Of a stretch of 18,866 bases of DNA, positions 12,830 to 18,866 are shown one piece after another (position 1 is the stretch's first letter; every line of letters starts with the position of its first letter). The notes under the pieces were generated by a model. That model did no database searches. It was not told the DNA's origin and worked only from the letters and a program-made list of their open reading frames with translations. The stretch is from an uncultured Lachnospiraceae bacterium (lineage in GTDB: Bacteria; Bacillota_A; Clostridia; Lachnospirales; Lachnospiraceae), in assembly GCA_902780985.1 (NCBI GenBank), contig CACZHN010000064.1:1-18866 (forward strand), read 5' to 3'. The position numbers and the translations under genes were made by a program.

Positions 12830-15520
12830 TTAATCGCCCGATATAAAGCCGCTGATAGACTCTCTTGCCGCATCCATATCCATCTTCAGATCATTCACGG
12901 ACATTCGCCTTGCTCCCGCTCCGGTAATGATGAGCTGGATCATACCGTCATTGCTGGCTACGGAGATGTCATACTGCTTATGCTTCTCTATGGCGAACTT
13001 GGCTATATACTGATCCGCAGTCTCCGCCTGTCTCGTGTAGACCACGTGAATGTTATGATAATCGAAGATCTCCGTTCCGTGTCCCGGCACCTTATAAGCA
13101 TCGAAAACCACGATGACATTCATCCCTCTTACAGCCTGATAATCGGAAATGTAATCCAGGAGCTTATCTCTTGCGGCCATCATGTTATCTGCGGTAAATT
13201 CCTTCAGATCGTCAATGGCATATATCATGTTGTAACCGTCTATTAGAAGATACTTATCTCTGTTCACGCTGTTCCTCAGCTTAACCGCAGAAGCGGAAAC
13301 ACCCGCTCCCGTAGCATTCGAACTTCCCGAAACCGAAGAACCGCCCCTCTTATATATATGTCTTCTTTTTTCAAGAGGATCACTGTGCTTATTGGCTCCC
13401 AGAGTTCTGTTCAGGATTTCCTCCACCTCTTCGTATCCGATGGCATCAAGTCTTTCCGTAAGACTTCTCTCATCCTTCTTCTTTCCGGATTTTCCGCCGG
13501 TTTCTTCCTCTTCATAAACATCCTGTTCTATACCGAGAAGTTCCTCAATACGGCTTTCCACGTGAGCTCTGGCATCCACTTCATCCCATGGAATATAAGT
13601 ACCTGCACCATGCTCTGTAAATACGGAACCCGAAGGATTGTTCCTGTCGGAATCCGGATCATATCCGAAGAGTTCCACAACCTCATCCTGATTGTGGCAC
13701 TTCTTATATCCTCCCATACTTACGCTTACTCTTCCTCGACCTGCGGTAAGCTTAGTAAGCTCGGACTGATAATTCCTCATAAATATCGCCGGAGCAAAAC
13801 CCGTAAGTATTGCGCTTTCCTCATCACTTTCGGAGAGTATGGCGTTACCCGACATTTTATCTATATCATTCATGACTCTGCCCACATACTCGGTAGGCAG
13901 ATTGATAATAAAGCTGAAGAACGGCTCCAGAAGAACGCTTTCCGTCTTCATAAGTGCCTGTCTTACGGCACGCTTTGCCGCATGTCTGAAGTCGTAACTT
14001 TCGGAATGCTTCACATGAGACTTACCTGCCACCAGCGTGATCTTTACATCCGTAAGCTTGGAACCCGTAAGCACTCCGCGAAGTCTGTCGCGGCTCAGCT
14101 CATCCATGACTATTCTCTGAAATGCAGCCCCCAGCTTATCGTAACTGAGATCCGTTCCGACTCTTATACCCATTCCTTCAGGCAGCGGTTCCAGAAGTAC
14201 ATGGACCTCCGCATAATGTCTGAGGGGCTCGAAATGACCTATTCCGTAACTCGGATATGCTATGGTCTCTTTATATACTACGTCTCCTTCATCGAAGGTA
14301 ATATCCACGCCGAATCTTTCGGCTAACATGCTCTTTATGATCTCCAGCTGGAAATCTCCCATACAGGAAACTTCTATCCTGCCTGTTCTCTCGTTGGAAG
14401 ATATACTAAGAAGCGGCTCCTCTTCCTCAAGCTCACGGATCATAGGAAGGAATTCACTGTTGCTGAGACCATCCGGAGGTATGATACCGTACTTAAGCAC
14501 AGCCTTCATTCCGCCTTCCACAATGCCAGGATCTATACCCAGTCCTTCACCTACGGAGATATTCGATATTCCCGTAAATGCAACCACATCTCCGATTTCA
14601 GCCTTATCCAGCAGCTTAAATGTACCGCCGCTGTAAAGCCTTATCTGATTTATCTTTTCTTCTCCGACTTCCTCTCTTACGGCTATTTTTCCGGATGTAA
14701 CTTTTACAAATGTAAGCCTGTTGCCCTTATCATCCTTCGATACCTTATAACATACCGCACCGAAGTCATCCTCCTCGGAAAGAGTCTTATTGCCGTTTAC
14801 ATCCGAATCTCCCAGACTCTTTATTCCGGTAATAAGTTCATCTACGCCGGTCATCTTAAGGGCGCTTCCGTAATATACCGGAAGTATCCTTCTGTTTTCT
14901 ATCAGTGAAGATATGGTATCCTTCGATAATTCTCCCGTTTCAAAATACTCTTCCATAGCGGATTCGTCGCAGGCCGCAATAGTATCATAGTCCGGCTCTT
15001 CATCCGCTGCATGAAATACCGTCTCTCCGTGGAGAAGAAGTTTTTGTTCTATCTCCTTTAACAGAGGTGCGATGAATCTCTTTCTGAAATCTTCTTCGGT
15101 TTCATCAGCATACTTCTGCTGATCGACCTTATTGATATAAATAAATACAGGAACCGCTGCCGCATCCAGAAGTTTAAAAAGGCTTCTTGTATCGTCATCG
15201 ATTCCGTCCGCTGCGCTGATGATAAAGATAGCCGCATCGAGTATTGAGAAAGCTCTCTCCGCATCCGCGCGAAAGTCCGTATGCCCCGGTGTATCGATCA
15301 CAGTAACCCGTAGATCATCCTCCGGATACTCCAGTACCGCCTGCTTGGATACAATGGTAACTCCCCTTTTTCGCTCAAGGGATTCCGTATCCAGAAAGCT
15401 GTCGCGGCTGTCAACCCGCCCGGCTTTTCTTATCATTCCGCTCTTATATAAAAGCGCTTCCGTCAGTGTGGTCTTACCCGCATCAACGTGAGCTATAATT
15501 CCCAAAGTTAACTTCTTCAT
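12830..15520 (-). CDS. TetM/EF-G-like translational GTPase fused to a C-terminal Rae1/YacP-type NYN endoribonuclease domain
   Basis: The 896-residue protein starts at ATG 15520 after AAGGAAA. Residues 1-230 are a translational GTPase: AHVDAGKTT (10-18), RGVTI (52-56), DTPGH (77-81), NKVD (130-133) and a GSAL-type G5 (219-222). Domains II-V of the ribosomal-protection type follow to about 605 (GDFQLEIIKSML, the EPLRHYAEVH start of domain IV, LLEPFFSFII, GRVMNDI). Where TetM carries the tip-loop YSPVSTPADFR, this protein has SHVKHSESYDFR, so the tetracycline-displacing Pro-Val are absent. A charged linker (about 606-755) leads to a NYN/PIN-like nuclease (756-896). Its motifs LLIDGYNMIYA, VIVVFDAYK, ETADQYIAKFA and ASNDGM closely match B. 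subtilis Rae1/YacP, which cuts mRNA in the ribosomal A site. The acidic residues D761, D807, D836 and D858 are kept. A GTPase that places the nuclease on stalled ribosomes is inferred. It has its own promoter. Confidence 0.9.
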   Translation of the reverse strand: MKKLTLGIIAHVDAGKTTLTEALLYKSGMIRKAGRVDSRDSFLDTESLERKRGVTIVSKQAVLEYPEDDLRVTVIDTPGHTDFRADAERAFSILDAAIFIISAADGIDDDTRSLFKLLDAAAVPVFIYINKVDQQKYADETEEDFRKRFIAPLLKEIEQKLLLHGETVFHAADEEPDYDTIAACDESAMEEYFETGELSKDTISSLIENRRILPVYYGSALKMTGVDELITGIKSLGDSDVNGNKTLSEEDDFGAVCYKVSKDDKGNRLTFVKVTSGKIAVREEVGEEKINQIRLYSGGTFKLLDKAEIGDVVAFTGISNISVGEGLGIDPGIVEGGMKAVLKYGIIPPDGLSNSEFLPMIRELEEEEPLLSISSNERTGRIEVSCMGDFQLEIIKSMLAERFGVDITFDEGDVVYKETIAYPSYGIGHFEPLRHYAEVHVLLEPLPEGMGIRVGTDLSYDKLGAAFQRIVMDELSRDRLRGVLTGSKLTDVKITLVAGKSHVKHSESYDFRHAAKRAVRQALMKTESVLLEPFFSFIINLPTEYVGRVMNDIDKMSGNAILSESDEESAILTGFAPAIFMRNYQSELTKLTAGRGRVSVSMGGYKKCHNQDEVVELFGYDPDSDRNNPSGSVFTEHGAGTYIPWDEVDARAHVESRIEELLGIEQDVYEEEETGGKSGKKKDERSLTERLDAIGYEEVEEILNRTLGANKHSDPLEKRRHIYKRGGSSVSGSSNATGAGVSASAVKLRNSVNRDKYLLIDGYNMIYAIDDLKEFTADNMMAARDKLLDYISDYQAVRGMNVIVVFDAYKVPGHGTEIFDYHNIHVVYTRQAETADQYIAKFAIEKHKQYDISVASNDGMIQLIITGAGARRMSVNDLKMDMDAARESISGFISGD

Positions 15521-15588
15521 TCAATAATTTCCTTAATTACATTTCTAGAAATACTTCACACATACATCCCTGACAGAACCATGAGAAG

Positions 15589-15618
15589 ATTATAAAGCAA
15601 TTGGAAGTATCTTGGCAA
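15589..15618 (-). promoter_or_regulatory. promoter for the GTPase-NYN gene
   Basis: On the minus strand TTGCCA (15613-15618), an 18-base spacer and a perfect TATAAT (15589-15594) form a strong promoter. The -35 overlaps the T-run of the mscL terminator. The leader would be about 60 bases and contains a 12-base palindrome, ATTTCTAGAAAT (15541-15552). Confidence 0.7.
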
Positions 15619-15661
15619 ATAAAAAACAGCCGGAATACCATATCAGGTATCCCGGCTGTTT
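15615..15661 (-). terminator. intrinsic terminator of mscL
   Basis: A 16-bp stem joins 15646-15661 with 15624-15639 around a 6-base loop. The one imperfect position is a G-U pair in minus-strand RNA, and a T-run follows on the minus strand. It lies ten bases after the mscL stop codon. Confidence 0.92.
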
Positions 15662-15670
15662 CTTTATATA

Positions 15671-16063
15671 TTACTGCTTTTCCTTCATAAGATCTCTGAT
15701 CTCTGTAAGAAGCTTCTCCTCTGCTGATGGCTCCGCTGCCTCTTCAGCCTTCTCCTCTTCCTTCTTTCTAAGTGAGATCATCTTGTTCATGCCCTTAAGC
15801 ATAAGGAAAAGAACAAAAGCAAGGATGATAAAGTTAATAATCGCCATGATAAATGCTCCGATACCAAGTTCAGCCTCACCTATCTTAACTGTCCATCCTT
15901 CAAGTCCTCCTGTTGTGAAGCATCCGATGATCGGATTCAGGATATGCTCTGTAAGTGCATCTACAATGCCCTTAAATGCGCCACCAACGATAACACCGAT
16001 TGCCATGTCCATTACATTGCCCTTAAGTGCAAACTCTTTAAACTCTGCAATAAACTTCTTCAT
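15671..16063 (-). CDS. mscL: large-conductance mechanosensitive channel MscL
   Basis: MscL opens under membrane tension to release solutes during osmotic downshock. The start at ATG 16063 follows AAGGAGAAG at good spacing; an upstream in-frame extension of 17 codons has no SD. The 130-residue product begins with the amphipathic helix MKKFIAEFKEFALKGNVMDM and runs into TM1 (AIGVIVGGAFKGIVDAL), the pore-lining helix with its Gly/Ala pattern. After a periplasmic loop of about 30 residues comes TM2 (about 72-95), followed by the basic cluster RKKEEEK and a C-terminal helix (about 113-130, LLTEIRDLMKEK). Length and order match the family (E. coli 136 residues). It is monocistronic, with its own promoter and terminator. 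Confidence 0.96.
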   Translation of the reverse strand: MKKFIAEFKEFALKGNVMDMAIGVIVGGAFKGIVDALTEHILNPIIGCFTTGGLEGWTVKIGEAELGIGAFIMAIINFIILAFVLFLMLKGMNKMISLRKKEEEKAEEAAEPSAEEKLLTEIRDLMKEKQ

Positions 16064-16119
16064 TAGTCTTCTCCTTCCCCGTAGTAAATATAGTAGTTTA
16101 TAGTAAAAAACCAATATAA

Positions 16120-16148
16120 ATTATAGTATTTTTATCTTATTATTACAA
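16120..16148 (-). promoter_or_regulatory. promoter for mscL
   Basis: On the minus strand TTGTAA (16143-16148), a 17-base A/T-rich spacer and a perfect TATAAT (16120-16125) are seen. The predicted leader is about 50 bases. It follows directly on the tpiA terminator. Confidence 0.75.
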
Positions 16149-16149
16149 G

Positions 16150-16196
16150 GATAAAAATAAAAAAATCGAGCCGTTTTGAATCAAAACGACTCGATT
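16150..16196 (-). terminator. intrinsic terminator of the pgk-tpiA operon
   Basis: A 14-bp stem (16183-16196 with 16164-16177, extendable by one pair) has a very short loop. One position is a G-U pair in minus-strand RNA. A long T-rich tract follows on the minus strand. It lies about 20 bases after the tpiA stop codon. Confidence 0.93.
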
Positions 16197-16218
16197 CTAA
16201 ATCTGTCTTTATAAGCTA

Positions 16219-16968
16219 TTACTTATAGCAAACGATCTTTCCGAAATCTGCCTTAAGTGAAGCGCCACCAACAAGACCACCGTCGATGTCAGGCTGAGCG
16301 AAAAGCTCTGCTGCATTTCCGGCATTAACAGATCCGCCGTACTGAATACGAACAGCCTCTGCTGTAGCCTCGTCATAGATCTCAGCGATGCACTCACGGA
16401 TGCCCTTGCAAACTTCCTCAGCCTGCTCTGTTGTAGCTGTCTTACCTGTTCCGATAGCCCAGATTGGCTCGTAAGCGATAACAAGGTTCTTAACATCATC
16501 AGCTGCAACACCGTCAAGGTCACTCTTGATCTGAAGTCTGATCCAATCCATAGTTACGCCCATCTCTCTCTGCTCAAGAGACTCGCCGCAGCAAAGGATC
16601 GGTGTAAGTCCTGCTTCGATAGCCTTCTTAACCTTCTTGTTAAGTGTGCAGTCGCACTCCTTGAAGTAGTCACGTCTCTCTGAGTGACCAATGATAACAT
16701 ACTTAACACCAGCATCTACAAGCATTTCTGCTGAGATTTCACCAGTGTAAGCACCCTTATCCTCGAAGTACATATTCTCAGCACCAACTTCTACGTTAGT
16801 ACCCTTAACAGCCTCAACAACAGGTACGATGTCGATAGCTGGTACACAGTAAACTACATCTACTGCATCATTTACAACGAGATCCTTCAGCTCTGCAACA
16901 AGTTCTACAGCCTGTGAAGGAGTCATGTTCATTTTCCAGTTTCCTGCGATTATCTTCTTTCTTGCCAT
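16219..16968 (-). CDS. tpiA: triosephosphate isomerase
   Basis: The enzyme interconverts dihydroxyacetone phosphate and glyceraldehyde 3-phosphate in glycolysis. The 249-residue length is standard for the single-domain TIM barrel. Active-site residues are all visible: N10 and K12 in GNWKMN, H95 in IIGHSERR, and E167 in [11 protein letters not shown], which leads into flexible loop 6. The phosphate-binding QYGGSVN is at about 209-215, with GGLVGGASL near the end. AGGAGA precedes the ATG, slightly far (about 11 bases). The gene starts 20 bases after the pgk stop codon with no promoter or terminator between, so it is the last gene of a pgk-tpiA operon. Confidence 0.98.
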   Translation of the reverse strand: MARKKIIAGNWKMNMTPSQAVELVAELKDLVVNDAVDVVYCVPAIDIVPVVEAVKGTNVEVGAENMYFEDKGAYTGEISAEMLVDAGVKYVIIGHSERRDYFKECDCTLNKKVKKAIEAGLTPILCCGESLEQREMGVTMDWIRLQIKSDLDGVAADDVKNLVIAYEPIWAIGTGKTATTEQAEEVCKGIRECIAEIYDEATAEAVRIQYGGSVNAGNAAELFAQPDIDGGLVGGASLKADFGKIVCYK

Positions 16969-16988
16969 TTTTATATTATCTCCTAATA

Positions 16989-18200
16989 TTATTTATCATT
17001 TGCTGCTGCTACACCAGGAAGCTCCTTACCTTCAAGGAACTCAAGTGAAGCTCCACCACCAGTTGAGATGTGGCTCATCTTGTCGCCAAATCCAAGCTGG
17101 TTACAAGCTGCTGCAGAATCACCACCACCGATGATTGTTGTAGCATCTGTCTCAGCAAGTGCTTCAGCTACTGCGATTGTACCTGCAGCAAGTGTTGGGT
17201 TCTCGAATACACCCATAGGTCCGTTCCAAACAACTGTCTTAGCTGTCTTAGCAGCTTCAGCGAAGAGAGCTCTTGTCTTCTCACCGATATCAAGACCTTC
17301 CTTATCAGCAGGGATAGCATCTGAAGATACTGTCTCAACTTCGATAGGTCCATCGATTGGATCAGGGAAACCATCAGCTACTACTGTATCTACAGGAAGA
17401 AGAAGCTTCTTGCCAAGCTTCTCAGCCTTCTCGATCATTTCCTTGCAGTAATCGATCTTTGTATCGTCAACGAGTGACTTACCAACTTCCTTGCCCTGAG
17501 CCTTAAGGAATGTATAAGCCATACCACCACCGATGATAAGTGTATCACACTTCTCAAGAAGGTTAGAGATAACGTTAAGCTTATCAGCAACCTTAGCACC
17601 ACCAAGGATAGCTACGAATGGACGTACAGGATTCTCAACTGCATTTCCGAGGAAATCGATTTCCTTCTGCATAAGGTATCCAACTACTGCTGTATCAACG
17701 AACTGTGTAACACCAACGTTTGAGCAGTGAGCTCTGTGAGCTGTACCGAAAGCATCATTTACGAATACGTCAGCGATACTTGCAAGATCCTTAGAGAAAG
17801 CTTCGCCGTTCTTTGTCTCTTCAGCTCTGAAACGTGTATTCTCAAGAAGGATAACGTCTCCATCCTGCATAGCGTTAACAGCTTCAACTACGTTCTCACC
17901 AACTACTTCAGGATTTGCTACGAACTTAACTTCCTGTCCGAGGAGCTCTGAAAGACGAACTGCAACTGGTGCAAGAGTCTTTGTAAGCTTGTCCTCCTCT
18001 GTCTTAACCTTTCCAAGGTGTGAGCAAAGGATGATCTTACCGCCGTCAGCGATAAGCTTCTTGATTGTAGGAAGTGCAGCTACAAGTCTGTTCTCATCTG
18101 TGATCTTGCCGTCCTTAAGAGGTACGTTGAAATCACATCTTACGAGTACGCGCTGTCCCTTTACGTTGATATCATCAACGGATTTCTTGTTTAATGACAT
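16989..18200 (-). CDS. pgk: phosphoglycerate kinase
   Basis: The enzyme transfers phosphate from 1,3-bisphosphoglycerate to ADP. The product has 403 residues, a normal length. Visible hallmarks are [11 protein letters not shown] (about 18-28), a substrate-binding HLGKVK (family members more often have HLGRPK), LLENTRF (about 118-124), [12 protein letters not shown], and [11 protein letters not shown] at the start of the nucleotide-binding domain. Further on are [20 protein letters not shown] and GGGDSAAA with the closing [23 protein letters not shown] stands eight bases before the ATG. It is followed at 20 bases by tpiA and preceded by the end of gap, the common gap-pgk-tpiA order. The 341-base gap upstream has a hairpin-rich element in place of an obvious promoter. 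Confidence 0.98.
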   Translation of the reverse strand: MSLNKKSVDDINVKGQRVLVRCDFNVPLKDGKITDENRLVAALPTIKKLIADGGKIILCSHLGKVKTEEDKLTKTLAPVAVRLSELLGQEVKFVANPEVVGENVVEAVNAMQDGDVILLENTRFRAEETKNGEAFSKDLASIADVFVNDAFGTAHRAHCSNVGVTQFVDTAVVGYLMQKEIDFLGNAVENPVRPFVAILGGAKVADKLNVISNLLEKCDTLIIGGGMAYTFLKAQGKEVGKSLVDDTKIDYCKEMIEKAEKLGKKLLLPVDTVVADGFPDPIDGPIEVETVSSDAIPADKEGLDIGEKTRALFAEAAKTAKTVVWNGPMGVFENPTLAAGTIAVAEALAETDATTIIGGGDSAAACNQLGFGDKMSHISTGGGASLEFLEGKELPGVAAANDK

Positions 18201-18235
18201 TATGATGTCCTCCTATTATTTATTATATTTATCTC

Positions 18236-18418
18236 TTACTATTCACAGTCAACTTAAATCGCATTCATAACCACAGCACTTCATGCTTAACTGTCTCCTT
18301 CGGAGACCTGTTATATCATATATTTGAAGTTACTGCTGCGCAGTAATGAAAGAATCTCTGACAGAAATACATACTGGTTAGCATTCCGCCTAAAATCCCT
18401 GCAACCTGTGAATAGTAA
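18236..18418. mobile_element. possible MITE-like element with 13-bp terminal inverted repeats
   Basis: Perfect 13-bp inverted repeats (TTACTATTCACAG at 18236-18248; CTGTGAATAGTAA at 18406-18418) bound a 183-base non-coding segment. It holds two perfect small hairpins: GTCTCC-TTC-GGAGAC (18293-18307) and TTACTGC-TGC-GCAGTAA (18330-18346). If the repeats are read as the inner ten bases, each end is flanked by TA, the target of Tc1/mariner-IS630 elements. It sits in the pgk leader, right before the SD. It could instead be a structured leader RNA; only copies elsewhere in the genome would decide. Confidence 0.45.
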
Positions 18419-18429
18419 CATTGTCTCAT

Positions 18430-18471
18430 TAAGTAGAAAGAGGTCCGGCCGACATTAGACCGGACCTCTCT
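18430..18471 (-). terminator. possible terminator after gap
   Basis: A perfect 10-bp GC-rich stem (AGAGGTCCGG at 18460-18469 read on minus, pairing with 18439-18448) is extendable by two weaker pairs and has an 11-base loop. The minus-strand tail (CTACTTAAT) has few T, so termination may be partial, which would allow some read-through into pgk. The remainder of 18472-18541 shows nothing definite. Confidence 0.45.
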
Positions 18472-18541
18472 AAAGGTCTTTAAACCCACGAGTGTTTGTA
18501 ACTAACAGCTCGGATTTTCCACTAAAGCCCGGATTATAGAA

Positions 18542-18866
18542 TTAGCCAAGCTCTGCGAAATACTTAATTGTTCTTACCATCTGTGATGTGTAAGAATTCT
18601 CGTTGTCATACCATGATACAACCTGTACCTGATAAAGATCATCACCAATCTTGCTAACCATTGTCTGTGTAGCATCGAAAAGTGAACCAAATCTCATACC
18701 GATAACATCTGAAGATACGATAGGATCCTCATTGTAACCAAATGACTCGCTTGCAGCAGCCTTCATAGCAGCGTTGATGCCTTCCTTAGTAACGTCAGCA
18801 CCCTTAACTACAGCTGTAAGGATTGTTGTTGAACCTGTTGGAACAGGAACTCTCTGAGCTGATCCG
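18542..18866 (-). CDS. gap: glyceraldehyde-3-phosphate dehydrogenase, C-terminal 107 residues (5' part beyond window)
   Basis: The enzyme oxidises and phosphorylates glyceraldehyde 3-phosphate with NAD. The visible part begins [12 protein letters not shown], the family's conserved barrel segment after the catalytic-cysteine domain. It continues with the S-loop-adjacent region and [15 protein letters not shown], then the closing signature [21 protein letters not shown], whose Asn and Tyr contact the nicotinamide. The catalytic Cys and Rossmann domain lie outside the right edge. An internal Met at 18766 is not the start, because the frame stays open to the edge. It is upstream of pgk and tpiA on the same strand; a weak terminator-like hairpin and 341 bases separate it from pgk. 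Confidence 0.97.
   Translation of the reverse strand, partial: GSAQRVPVPTGSTTILTAVVKGADVTKEGINAAMKAAASESFGYNEDPIVSSDVIGMRFGSLFDATQTMVSKIGDDLYQVQVVSWYDNENSYTSQMVRTIKYFAELG

Noticed and set aside
12830..15520. Straightforward tetracycline-resistance gene
   Set aside because: The TetM-type tip-loop Pro-Val is absent and a nuclease domain is attached; no mobile-element context or unusual composition suggests a transferred resistance gene.
15556..15582. Possible eight-codon leader peptide (MVLSGMYV) before the GTPase-nuclease gene, recalling tet(M) attenuation
   Set aside because: Its ATG falls at about the predicted transcription start, there is no SD and no terminator/antiterminator pair in the leader.
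18201..18240. TTGACT (18246-18251 on minus) and TATAAT (18221-18226) as the pgk promoter
   Set aside because: The spacing is about 19 bases and the -10 would place the start of transcription in or after the SD, so it cannot serve the pgk ATG.
18542..18766. A 74-residue protein starting at an internal Met
   Set aside because: The frame is open to the window edge and continues the GAPDH sequence upstream, so this is part of a truncated gap gene.
1..18866. CRISPR arrays, tRNA or rRNA genes, riboswitches, complete insertion sequences
   Set aside because: No regularly spaced direct repeats, no cloverleaf or rRNA signatures, no known riboswitch core and no transposase gene were seen on either strand.

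Overview
The window looks like chromosomal DNA of an anaerobic Firmicute, most likely of the family Lachnospiraceae (Butyrivibrio-like). This is inferred from the secG-rnr-smpB-ssrA order, moderate GC, strong SD sequences, TTEA-type linkers and the protein styles. Nearly everything is on the minus strand; one ABC-F gene is on the plus strand. Read along the minus strand from the right edge, the order is: the 3' end of gap, an intergenic repeat-like element, pgk, tpiA, terminator, mscL, terminator, a TetM/EF-G-like GTPase fused to a Rae1-type NYN nuclease, a zinc-ribbon membrane protein, two hybrid histidine kinases, a 42-bp hairpin, the convergent ABC-F gene, then secG, rnr, smpB, a small membrane protein and the 5' part of tmRNA.

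Region by region. (1) 1-3803: a trans-translation and export cluster (SecG; RNase R; SmpB; an unrecognised single-pass membrane protein; tmRNA running off the left edge). (2) 3804-5634: a divergent promoter pair, an ABC-F ATPase and a long perfect-looking hairpin between convergent genes. (3) 5633-12829: a probable three-gene operon. It holds a zinc-ribbon/PQG-rich membrane protein, then a kinase with two receiver-like domains and an HPt domain, then a second kinase whose C-terminus is a complete DegV-type (fatty-acid-binding) domain instead of an HPt. (4) 12830-15618: the GTPase-nuclease fusion with its own promoter. (5) 15615-18866: MscL, then triosephosphate isomerase, phosphoglycerate kinase and glyceraldehyde-3-phosphate dehydrogenase of lower glycolysis.

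The two most striking genes are domain fusions. The first (12830-15520) joins a ribosomal-protection-type translational GTPase to a nuclease domain closely resembling Rae1/YacP, an endoribonuclease that cuts mRNA in the ribosomal A site. It therefore looks like a single-chain, GTPase-delivered, ribosome-dependent mRNase. The second (5633-8263) joins a membrane hybrid histidine kinase and receiver to a DegV lipid-binding domain, suggesting a phosphorelay that senses or is gated by a fatty acid. Both functions are inferred from domain content; neither is demonstrated by the sequence alone.

Several start codons were corrected from upstream SD sequences (small membrane protein, rnr, secG, zinc-ribbon protein, mscL). 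Promoters and intrinsic terminators were read by eye and should be treated as predictions.
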